Positions 28,656 to 41,400 of a stretch of DNA of 64,000 nt are shown piece after piece. How positions within the stretch are numbered: the stretch's first letter is position 1; every line of letters starts with the position of its first letter. The notes under the pieces were generated by a model, which saw only the letters and a list, made by a program, of their open reading frames with translations, made no database searches and was not told where the DNA came from. The translations under genes and the position numbers were made by a program. Source of the stretch: Rhynchonema sp. JSB1_4 (lineage: Eukaryota; Nematoda; Chromadorea; Monhysterida; Xyalidae); assembly GCA_030248065.1 (NCBI GenBank), contig JASAMV010008361.1, forward strand, positions 25,188-89,187, given 5' to 3'.

Positions 28656-31600
28656 ATGGATTCCCATGAGTTCGAACTGCCTTCATGTTCGCGACTTGGG
28701 TGCAACGAGGTTGACTCACCACCGACATCCCACAGTTCACGATGCGGTCGTCAAAATTTCACTCAAACACGGCGACCTTCTGCCAGCGCCGATTGCCACG
28801 CCAATTCCTTGACTGCTTACAATGTCTTCTGGTGCTCACTAGCCATACTGCTATTCCTGACGCCCTACATCGGTGCTGTGGATGCCTACAGAGTGTTTCA
28901 CAATCCGCTCGCCAGGAGCGGGAAGCCGTTCGAGAAAATGGTTGGTCAATGTGGTTTTTTAAATCTTTCGGCTGATTGGTAGTGTTTTTTTTTAGAAACG
29001 CAGAAAATCAGCTGGTAGTCGATCCGATCACGTGACTTTATTTTTTTGAATCAACGACATCGAGATTTACTCATGCCAATAATTTCGAAATACATTGTTG
29101 ATGCGAGCAAGGGCACGTGACCGAGACTTCGGTGTCACCGAACCGGATCACCGAGCTTGATACCTGCTGAGATGATGTTTCGCTGCAGAACCGCACTCAG
29201 TATGAATAAATAAGGACGCAAGTCTCAATTTGTTCTGATACGCACGGCATCAATATCCAATCGTGTCCCCTTTCAAATATGCAAAGCGACCGACCACAAC
29301 TTGATTATTGCCTGATTTTCAGGTTGTCGATCGCAAGACCGGCCGCATCTATATCGGCGGCGTGAATCGAATACACGAACTTGAGACGGATCTGAGAAAG
29401 AGATCGACGGTAATCACTGGACCGCAGAAGGACAATCCAACTTGTCATTCACAGGTGCGTGACTTTTTTTAATTATCTTCTTCTTCAACTTATTGTTTGA
29501 AAAACAAAATCTACATTCGCCTTTCTATTTCAGGATAATGCCTGCGGTGGCAAGGAAGACACCGACTGTCATACAAAAGCACTCACCATTGCAACTGAGC
29601 AGGACAGACTACTGGTGTGCACTAGTCTGTTTCAAGGTTGGGGCGGCCCGAAATGGATTTATGTCTTGTTAATGTTTCACAAACTGTTGTCGAAACAAAA
29701 CATACTCATAGCCTTGACGATCACTGACACAGTTCATGACAACTTGAGGAATGACAGCGTTGTGTTATGTATATCTCGTGTATTCTACGCACTGTTCATG
29801 ATTGCGTAGAATGCATGCAAACATCACCACCTGCCACCTGCTATCGAGCTTGTCTTCACTGTATTTGACTGTGGTTTGTGAATGTGGTCAAATCAAAACG
29901 CATTTGGCAGTTAGTGACTTTCTGGGTCCGACCGTTTCAGGCCCGACCAAACCGGGCCCGCATGTGGATCCCGTTACACCGTTTCACATAATTTTATGAG
30001 CAAAAAAGCAATTTACCCCATCCAGGTGTCTGCTGGTTCCGCTATCTGTACAACATCACGCGTCCCGAGCGTGGTGTAACGCTGCCAGTTGCGGCCAATG
30101 ATGCAACCAGTTCGACGGCGGCCGTAGTGGCACCGGGGCCGATGGGCAATATGGCCATCTATGTGGCCAGCACTACAACGACCGTTTATGGGAGTTCGGT
30201 TAGAGATTCGGTGAGTTTGACCAGTGTAGAGCAGTTTTGGATCGTGTTTGACCAGTGTAAAGTAGTTTGGGATGTTGCTCGACCAGTGTAAAAACTCTGT
30301 CAAACACAATTTGCGATTTGGTTATCTTGAAATGTGCGGTATTCGGAGGTGTTGCACACCCGGTGATCAGATCTTTCTCTCTTGGTCACGTGATCGTTTG
30401 TGTTCACATTATTTAGGCGGTCACGGATGTTTCAGATTTCGATCAGAATGAAAGTTTCTCATCAGAGGAGCAATATTTTTACGATGGTCAAAGTTAGCGC
30501 CCCTACACGAACTACCAGTGAAACAACAATACTTTCCGCCGTAGGCGTCATCATCCAACTTGATGCGACTCACAACCTTCTCCCTTCAGATCCCATCCGT
30601 GGCGAGTCTCAAAGCCGACCTGTCCCCCGATAAGGACACCTATTCATTTAGTGGACATGATATCAGAGCGACCACACAGATGAAGATCGATAGTGCATTC
30701 AGATACTTCCTGGTGCATTACGTGCATGCATTCAGCTCAGGTCAGTTGTGCTTGTCGGATCAGGGATAGTCTAGGTTTAGGCTTTTCGGCTGATATTATT
30801 ATCGGTCGGCATAAAACTTGCAGATCGGCCCACTTTTGGTCACGTGACCACTTGTTACGAATAATTTCAAAGTATGCTGATTACACTAATTTTGACCAGT
30901 GTAAAGTGCCTGTTCGCTGGTTGAAAATGGTGTCCATCAGCAAATATTGGACTGATGGGGAAGTACGTTGAACACCGAACGAGTAATTGAGTTTCCCGCA
31001 GGTTCTCACAGAATTCTTGATAAAGCAACAAAATGCAGTTACACAGGCACTGTGAAACATCAGCCAACCATCCAAACAACCATCACTTGCAGGCGACTTC
31101 ACGTATTTTGTCGCTCGTCAACCGAAAGACACTCAGCGCAGTCTGTCAAATCGCATTCAGACACGATTCATTCGTATTTGTCACAACGACACCACCTTCT
31201 ATTCCTACACCGAAATCCCGGTCGTGTGCAGGGGTGGGCAAAATGGTCGCAACTCTGACGAGTACAATTTCGTCAGAGACGCGCATGTGGCCAAACCGGG
31301 CTTCGATCTCGCCAAAACGCTCAGTAAGTTGGATACTTTCGTTTGTGATGTTTCAATTATTGTTGCTGTCTGCCTTCTGAATTGCGAACTGAAACGATGA
31401 AAGAGTCCAGTGTTTGATGCGCAGAAACGAAGTGACCAATGGACAGTTTGGTGCCCACTTTGACCGTTCATCATTTTAATACCCGATAAGGATGGACTAA
31501 CTTGCATAAAGATTACAAACCAACAGCAACCCGAACTTTCCAGAAGTGACCCCCGAAGACGACGTGTTGTTTCTGGTGATGAGCAAAGGTGACAGTGGGC

Positions 31601-32449
31601 CACTGGCACGTCAATCAGCACTTTGTGTGTTCAGTTTGAAGCAAATCGACCAGAAATTCTTCAAAAACATCAAAGCCTGCAATAATGGGGACGCGATGAA
31701 GGTTCGGTTTACAGTTATAGGGATTGTTTCTTGAAGATTTCACAATTGATGCACACTGATGATGTCCTGGTGCACCTCTCGTCTGTGAACAGCACGTAAC
31801 GGGGACAACACACGAATTATTACGTCATTCAGACAAAGTCTGTATCGGTGTAGGTAAGGTGTATCTTAACCCCATACCCATCGTCATCCGAACATGAAAA
31901 TATGTTATGAGTTCGGCTCATCTGATTTTTTTAATGTTTCAGGGTCTTGAATGGTTCAGCAAAGACCGCGCGTGCAGCCGCGTGAAGTTCCCCGACGAGC
32001 TGTTGCGTTGCGGAAACGAGGCCAATCCATATATCGGTGAGGGGGCTACACATTTTCACTTTCTTTGTTAATTCTTTTAAAAATCTGAGAAGTAATGAAA
32101 CATCACCCAGCACTGAGTCGCACTGCAGGTGGTAACGACCCGATCGAAACTCAGCCGGCGTTGACCAGTGCCAATGCCCAATTCACAAGTGTGGTTGCCA
32201 CCGACACACACGCCTATACGGTTGCCTTCATTGGCACTGACGATGGCCGCATCAAAAAGGTATTATTATTGTCTTAATTTTGTACATTTCGATTTATTAC
32301 ATTTAAACTTCCAATTTCAGGCTGTGATCACGAGCCAAACATCTGGGTTCGAGTTCAGCTCCGAGGAGGTATCGAATGGCCGTGCCATATTGCCCGATAT
32401 GCAAATGGACATTTCTGGCGAATATTTACTGGTGCTCACCGCAGATTCG
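28656..32449 (+). other. Plexin exons 1-10: N-terminus and sema domain
   Basis: Exons: 28656-28940, 29323-29454, 29534-29636, 30026-30210, 30590-30740, 31093-31323, 31544-31701, 31943-32036, 32129-32259 and 32321-32449. Diagnostic sema sequences are [46 protein letters not shown], and [13 protein letters not shown] near the end of the propeller. Exon 1 begins with about 55 polar residues before the hydrophobic segment [16 protein letters not shown], so the signal sequence is internal if ATG 28656 is used. Introns 1, 4, 5 and others carry copies of the TTTGACCAGYGTAAA and CACGTGACC motifs. Confidence 0.95.
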
Positions 32450-35400
32450 GTTAGATTTTTGTTTTTGTTCTGTTCATGACTTGGTACTGATAAAGTTTTA
32501 GCGAGTGTAACGTTTTACTTTCTGCAAAACTGGCGAGCGTGCAAGCGTGATTGTGGTGCGAGGTCAACATTGCGTGCTTTATGCGCGTCTGTGTGTGCGG
32601 TAGTGAAAAGCTAAAATATGGTTCAAGCCAAATAAAATGCTTTGCTGCGCCAGGCTGCTTACATTTTTGCGGCTGTGCACCAAAAACACACAACCTAATA
32701 ATTTAGAGCACACCGGTCAAATAGAAAAGCCAACTTTTCAGCCAGCAACACCCAAATATTTGCATTTCTTTTACGTTGAGCACACAAATCGGTTACAGTT
32801 TGCTGCCATTGGTTGTTTGTTTGTGGGTGCTTTAGAAGTTGGGTGATGTTCACAAGATGAAAAACTATTGCAAACAATTTGTGGCAGCGTTTACAGAACA
32901 TACTCAGAACACCAGAGTCTGCACAGAAATCAGCACACAAATATTCTCCAACCCGGCCGAAAATGACCACCAATTACACTATAGTCGCTGGTTGAACACA
33001 TTACTATGTGAGAGCCGTTCAAAAATGCCAAAGAAATGTGCGCGTCTATTTACATAACGCATTAGTTTGGTTGCCGGCAAATTGTGTACAACTCATCTCG
33101 TGCACACATCACATAGTAGGCACCAATGTAACGTTGGGCTATTTCGCTACACAGAAAGTATGGTGTGTTTAGCAATATGGCGGATTGTATAAATATTGTC
33201 GAGGGCAAAGAGAACTGGGAGCGCGCAAAAGTGTAATAAGATTGGCTCTTGTTTAACAAATCGAAATTCGCGCTATCTGCTGCTATTCAGAAAATAGGGC
33301 GCATTCAATTTTCAAGTGAAGTGATATCCGGAAACCGCAGCGTGAGTGTGGAGTTGCGCTTGGGAAGTGAAACTAGACATTCAAAATTGGCGACTGCGTG
33401 ATCGAACCCTAACGAGTCAGTTACATATAGGAATGTACTGTAAGAGGGCAAAATATGCATAAGGAATTGAAAAAAAACAAAAACCAAATGGGTGGTGAAT
33501 ATACATACATATGAATACATACAACATCTAAAACTAGAAAGAGGACATTTGGTGAATTAATGATTACGTTTTTTCAGTTGATCAGCCTGAACGTGCAGAC
33601 GTGCTCCAAACACCAACGTTGCCCGGATTGTCTCGGAGCGAGGGATCCATACTGTGGCTGGTGCCCGTTGGAACAATCCTGTAGTGTCAAGGTACAAGAG
33701 AACTACATCGTGTGTCAGACAAAATTTGTTTTCATTAAGTTTCAACAGAATTTGGAGTCCCTGATATCCTGACATTATTTTCAGACATCTTGCGACAACA
33801 AGGGCGAATCGGCCAGATGGATTCCGTACAAAGACCAACGATGCACCGCCATACAAGAAGTCGAGCCGAAACAAGTGCAGGTAGGAAACTAGAAAAAGAA
33901 TTGATTTACACAATTTTAATCGAAACAGCAGCAAGAATTAGTTCACTTCAGACCATGCGATCCGACTACCTTCGTCTGAAAATCGACAATCTGCCGGACT
34001 TGGTCGACAAGCAGTACTCTTGTGTGTTCACATTCAAAGCGTTCAACAAAATGCATTCCCTCGTCACCGGTGCTACGCGGGTTGACAATGACGTCACTTG
34101 TCCAACGCCTGAGACTGGTTCGTTCGTTGGTTTGAAAAATTTTGCCACGAATTCAACATTAGTTAATTAGAAACTGGATAGCACTGTATTCTAAGCTATT
34201 CCCCATGATGTGTCGACCGGCTATAACATCCGCATGGTATAACGCAGCCTGCTGTCTGTGTAAATTCTAACCCATGAATTCATGCGAACCATATTGACGC
34301 TCAACACTGCTGCATGTTTGAGTGCATGTCTTCTGTCCGTGTATAAGCATGCATTGTTGCAGGTCTGTTGCCATCAATCCCAGTTGGTCAACATGCGTTG
34401 GTCGCCAATTTGGCTGTATCAGTGGACAATGGACCCGAGTTTGCGAGCACCAACTTTACATTCTACGACTGTCGAACGTACAAAACGTGTACACAGTGCG
34501 CCAGTTCGTCGTACGCTTGTGATTGGTGAGTAATTCCGTGTTGATTTTGTGCCTTTCATTCGGAAAATTGGTGTAGCGTGTGCTAACATGAAGCATTTGG
34601 GTATGACTTGTCATGGTCACATGAGTTCTTGGTACAGTAGTCGAAATCAGGGTCAAAACTACTGCAGGGACCACTGAATTCTAAAAAAATGTTAAAACAG
34701 TTATGTGTGATTTAGAGTCTGAAGACAGGTCTGACACTCGATCACCAAGTTTGAATTCGAACAAACAAACCATAACCAAGTTCGCAGCCAATGATTATTT
34801 CTCCTATATCATGCCCTTCAAATTCAGGGTACACCTAACTTGATGCGATTTTCAGGTGCGTAGATTCGAACCAATGCAGTGGCAACATCGACAACGATTG
34901 CCGCGCGCAAACTATAGTCAACGGAAGGGGTCAACGTCCGGGTCTGTCGAACAGTCGGGGACCGGATTTTTGTCCGCGAATTGAGATTGAGCAACCGGAC
35001 ATCTATGTGGCCGCCGGCAACACACACAAAATTGTGGTGAAAGCACGGAATGTGCAGGTGAGTGGTTGTGTTTGAAGATTCAGAAGGGTACAAATGTTTG
35101 AAGTGCGCAATAAATATCTCTGTGGTTGTGGTCGGTTTGATACGTGATTGTTGTGAGAGTTGTGACACGCGTTACCACATAAAAGGGTCACATTTAAAAG
35201 GGTATATTTTCCAAGTGCCACTGCGTATAGCGGACTTAGGGTACCAGCAGGGGGTCGTGGTATTCGCCGTAATTTTTCAACAGTGACGCTCAACTCAAAA
35301 TGCCGTCTGTGACCTGTTCTGATCGCACCCCATCACAAAATTTATTTTCAAATTTATCAACAACAAAATATTCAGACGAGCGCAAGTTCAGCCAAGTTCG

Positions 35401-38400
35401 AGTGTCACATCGAGATGGAGGGCGCCGTACATAAACGCTCGGCAACGCTGACCGGAGACGGCAATATCGGTCGGTGATGGTTCTGCTAAATTATTTTTTG
35501 CTCGAAAAGTAGAATTTTTGACACAATCTCAGACAGGTTGTTCACAGGGTGAAGTATCACGTTAGTGATATTTCACCAGTTGGGCACTTGACTCCAAAAC
35601 CAGCAGACATTTTTGATGATAACATCGCATAATTTAACCGTGCATTTAATATTTTGCAGCCTGCGAACCGATGGTGTTCAACTACTACGGTGACGGACTC
35701 GGCAATGGCACGGATGTGGCGAAGGTGTCAATATTCTGGCAACGTGCCAAGCAGTTGGACAACAATCAAAATGTGAGTGGATGTGTGAAGATCTTTGAAA
35801 GAATGAGTTTTGCTGAAAGAGGTATCGCTGATTTTTGCAACATATCTGGAGTGCGTGTGTCTCATGCGTGTGTGCATGAGACACATCGTGTCCGATTTCA
35901 CACAAATTGTGTACTTTATCACACAATGTCGATATCATTATTGCAGATCCGCGTGATCATGTACAAATGCGAGCGTCTCGCTGCGTCATGCGGTATTTGT
36001 GTGACGCTGGATGTGGACCGTTTCGACTGTGGCTGGTGCAACACAAACAAACAGTGCGCGTCAAAGGATAGATGCCCGCAGACCAGTGCTGGCGATCCGC
36101 TAACGGAATGTAAGTTGTTTTTTATGCCATTTGGTGCCATAAAGGTAATCGCAACATTGGTGTCGTGAAAATGAGCGTCAAGTGAGCACATCTCACTTGC
36201 CAAAGCCGCCAAAGCCTCATTGTTTTCGTTCAGAATTTTAATTTTTCTGTGACTGCAGCGTGTGCCCACGTTTTGAGACCACTGAAACCCTCCACAAATC
36301 TGTGTAGTGGAGTTTTTTTAACTACAGTATATTTTGAGCATTCTCTGTAATATCCATGGAGGAAAAAGTTCACCGGTCTCACAGCAGAACGCTTGCTTAC
36401 ACGCTGGGTACTAATATTATTCCAATTTAGGATCAGGGTAGTCTACCATTGTCGAACCAATCACGATTCCCCCCATACAGTATCCCACTGGCTCGACCGA
36501 AACGCCACATGCCCCTACCCGGCCATCTTGGATTTCTACCCGAAGTCGGGCCCGATCGAGGGCGGCACCAATGTTACAATCATCGGTCTGAATCTGGGTC
36601 GCAACTTTGACGAGATCCAGAACGCGGTGCACGTGAGCGGAGTGAAATGCGAACCGATACGTGAGCTCTATGTCGTCGCCAGCAAGATTGTGTGTGTCAC
36701 TGGTGAGTGTGTGCGTTTTATTTCGAGATTTTCCAAGCTCGAAAATTCAGGCCGGAAACCCGTTCGGACTGATTTGACACTAGAAGATTTGTGAACTACA
36801 GAAGTTCTCACCCGTCGACCCGGAATTGTAATGTCACGACGAGTATGGGTCTCCTGCTGGGGCTTGATTTACACGAGTGCCCAGAACTATAATAATGCCC
36901 AAGGAAACATGGGTGTGTTCCATCAGGTACAGGTTAAAGCTGCTGGTTCACAACCATTCGACCGCGCTTGATCTTGGGGGGTAGTGTATATAAACAAAGT
37001 TTGGACATCGTGTTACTCGACCCTAATCTCGTGAGCCGATTGGTTGCTTCCTGATGTTTCACGGCCACGTTGAAGTTTGCCCCCTCGTAAAAAACCCGAA
37101 AAAATTTGAAACGCTGCTGTGACACGAATAGGCTGTTTCAAAGTTTGACACTAGAGTGACAGCAACCTCCAACAGTGTGCCGAAAACCGCAATGCACAAT
37201 AGCTGTTGAAACGTCCGCATTGTTGAATAAAAAAATAAAAGGTTTCAGAAACCTGGCCATTTTTTGTTAGGATTTTCTACTCGTATAATTTTAAGCATCT
37301 GTGGCGAATGAAATAAGTTGTCAATTACAAATAAAAATCCTCTAATTATCTTTTCGGTCTTTTTCACCAGATGCAAACTTCAACGTGGCCGTGAAACATC
37401 AGGAAGCAACCAATCGGTTCGCCAGATTAGGGTCGAGTAACACGACTGTCAAAACTCTGTTAAAATATACTACCCCCAAGATCAAGCGCGGTCGAAGGGT
37501 TGTTAACCAGCACCTGTAACACCGCAGCTTGTTCGCAATATAACATTGCCTCGACGGACTTTCTGAGTGGCCATATTTCACTGTTCATACAGACGTATGG
37601 TTGCACCAGATTATCGTCCCTCAGTGCAATGCTTCATAGTGTAGTTGAGAATCTTATTCTGAATATTCTGTCGCAAAACGTCTCCAGAGAGACCGCAATT
37701 CACTCTGACACTCTCTCAACTGTCCAGGAACGCCCGATCCGAAAAAGGCATTTGGCAAGGAGATTATCGTCAAGCTCGGCAACAGTCTGCTCTACGCAAA
37801 CACCAGCATGGAACGATATCACACGGTCAATCCTCTGATCACTGGATTTAGTCCCGGTACTTTATGTCGTTTGGGGTTGGGGGAAATCATTGATTGGTTT
37901 CGAATATTAGCGTTTCGTCGACCGAATTTCAATTCACTACACTGATTTACCCGAAGTCGGTTCCACAAGAACGCACAGCTAAGATCATCAAACGCAATTA
38001 TCGATCCCCGACATTTTTGGTCGCCATAAAGAATGAAGATCGGGCCCCAAAATAGTATTTTCATGGCACTTGAAAATCTTAACCTCATTCCACCATACCT
38101 ACCCATCCACCATACACAGGTGCCGGTCCCCAATCTGGTGGCACGCGTATCCGCGTTGTGGGTGAACACCTCGATGCTGGCTCGTCGATCAAAATGTCGG
38201 TAGCTGCTGTCCAGTGCAATGTTACCTCGCGGTAAGTGTGTGTTTCAGGCTTATGTTTCAGCTTTTTTTGTCTGAAACTTGGTGAAATATTGCATCATAG
38301 ATCGGATCTTATTTGCTGCGGGTTCCGTTTCTGCTCTGAATGAAGGATAATCCGTAAATCTCATATTCTTCACTTGAAAAAATTATGTACATGGCTAGAC

Positions 38401-41400
38401 CCACGAAGCTTTAGCACGTCCGCGCTAGTGAAGTTGTAGGAACTTTGAGTTAAATTGTTAACACATAATAATCTCATTTTCCAGCGGCCAGGACTACATC
38501 GTTTGCGTGACGGGGAGGTCAGCGAGACCCAAATCTGGCGAGATCATGCTCGAAATCGACAATGCGAATCGTCGATTCATGTCACCCCAATTCTCCTATC
38601 AACAGGATCCCGTGGTGAGTTTTGTCTTTCGTGGGTTTTATGGCAATTTTTTACGTATTTTTCTGTGAAATACCTGAAAAATATCAGCGCAATACGTTGT
38701 TATATTTGTGTCGGTCTGGACTTCATGAACATCCTACATAGTTGTCTGTGGGCTCACTAAATCCATTTCGTATTATTCACGTTATATCGACCGTGTAACA
38801 TCAGCCAGTTGGCTACCTGTTTAGTACTCACAAGCCAACGATGTTACCACTGACCTTTTTACACTGGTACATAAAAATGACGAACATTTTTTGCGGCGAC
38901 TAACAATTTTGATCGCGGTTTGATTACAATATTCATAAGTCCTCCAAACTGTGAAGTTCCCAATATCAATTTCAGATCACGCGTATCAAACCGAAACGGT
39001 CCATAGTGAGTGGTGGACTTAAGATCAATGTCACGGGTGAGCGCCTGCACCTGTTGCAACGACCGGCGCTGGTGGTGCACTTTGATCAGAAAATGTTCCG
39101 CGGACCTGATTGTCTGGTTAGTTGTGCCGTTTGTGAAACATCAGCTTGAATTTAGCGAACTATTTTCTGAGCGGTATCATGATTGCGGATAGGGTTTAAT
39201 CGATCGGCGTTGGTCCCATGAATATTGTCGGCTATAGAATCCGTTGGGAATTTTACCCACGACGATAATTTTGACCAGCGTAAATTTACCCTGGTCAAAA
39301 TTTTATAACGTCGTCCGTATCAGTCAATCTACTTCGTTCAAAAGAGTCATGTGACCAAGGCAGATCATCCGATCTGGTCCAATCCGATCACCAAGACTGA
39401 ATTAAAATAACTCTAAATAAACTATTTCAACTTTGAATTTATGCATCATTTCCGTTCCCATTTTTTCAGCTAATCGACAACTCCCTGATGCAATGCATCA
39501 CACCGAATCTGCACATCCCGTCCACTCGCAAGGATCAGCCGTCGATCGACAGCCCGCTGTATCAAGAAGTGTCCTTCGACCTTGACGGTACCTTGACATC
39601 GATGACGGACACCGAAATCGAGATCCTGCCCAACCCGCATATCGAGCGGTTCGATAAGGTCAGGTACTATCGCGCCGACGACCATTTGACCATCAACGGA
39701 AAGTACATCACCGAAGCGGCCAGCGCACGGGATGTGACAGTGCAGGTTTGTGGACGGGGTGTTTACCCTATCCTATTGTATTTATTTTGATGGTGATATT
39801 TATCTAATTTTGCCCGTCCGACTGGTGGATAGGACATTTACGGTGAGGCATGGAGTTCAAACACTGGGCAACTAATAGAGAATACAACTGGATGTACGTA
39901 CAGTACATGGAAGGTCCACTATAAAGAGGGTTCACTACCGTAGTTGTGGTTGAGCATAGACCCAAGCCGAAGATTCTTCATAAATCATGATAATCATCAG
40001 CAAAGTATCCTGAATCAATCAATCAGACGCATTTCTCAGATCGGCACCTCTTGGTGCAACATCACCTCCGTATCCGACACCCTGATCACGTGCAAACCGC
40101 CGTCACAAATACCCGGCAAACTGGATTCCACGAGTGAGGAACCAGAAATCATCGTACGAATTGGCACCCATAAACGATACCAGGCCGGATTCTTGAGCTA
40201 TTCGAGTGATCGACTAGCGGCTGTGCTGTCCACTGAAATCATCATCGCGATTGCGTGCGCGATAGGTTTGTGAATGCAGGGTTTGAACAACTTTTCGTTC
40301 TATCACCGCTTTTGGTTGTGTAAGCGTTTGACTTAGACTTTTGTCATAGAAATTTTCTGTATCAAGGGCATTAGCTGTAACATATTCTGACCTTTCAAAA
40401 TACACGAACACGAAACATGATTTTTCACTCACGTTTCCAGGTGTGTTCCTAATCGCAATCGTAGCATTGGGCGTTGCGCTGATGCGAAAGTCGAAGAAAC
40501 AAAAACAGAACGAGAAACGTTGGCGGGAACGCATGGATCAGATTGAGATGCGGGTATGTTTTTTAAATTTAATTATTTATATATTTAAACGATGATTTAT
40601 TGGTCTGTATTTACAAAGTGAAGTTCTATGATTCAATCTCGATTTTTCCTGAAGAAGCTGATGCTTCTAAATTTATTCTAAATTTTCTCAGGTCGCTACC
40701 GAATGCAAGGAAGCATTTGCCGAACTTCAAACCAACATGGACTTTCTCATGGTCTCATCTGACATGTCAATGGGCATACCGTACCTGCCATACAGGGACT
40801 ACGTCGCTCAGGTGGGTTCGACAAACAATAACACTTTGGCACTTTTGTCAAAAAAATGCCAGAAACTGGCGAAAATCTCACTGTAACACGAAAAGGACTT
40901 TCAAAATTCAGGTTCTATTCCCGAACTCGAGCCCGGTGAACCATCCTGCACTCAGAGAACTGGAAGTCGACCCTCATCGTGCTGAGTTCATTGAGAAAGG
41001 TGGGTTGTTATTGTAGTTTTGAAACATCAGCTAGTCAAGTTTAGTAGTCGGGAAAAGAACAAGGCACTTTAATCGCAGACAAGAGGGAAGTCAGATTTTT
41101 GCAATGGTGCGCACATTTTCCGCTCGGCAGTGGGGTGCATGTATAGTCACACAAATGTCATAAAAATAAACATTTTGATAAAATGTGTTGCTTGAATTTT
41201 TTTTGACATTTTTCATGTAATGTATTTGGTATCGATATTTCAGGCCTGAACATGTTCAACCATCTGCTGATGAACAAAACATTTGTGCTGCTGTTCATTC
41301 GAACAATGGAGTCGAACAAATACTTCCTGTCAAAAGATCGCGTCTACGTCGGGTCATTGCTGATGGTGATTTTGCAGGTGGGTAAATTTGGAATATTAGT

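Noticed and set aside
36934..37125. Minus-strand frame and its twin at 37399-37581
   Set aside because: They lie in the two arms of the inverted-repeat element in plexin intron 19 and encode the same non-protein sequence.
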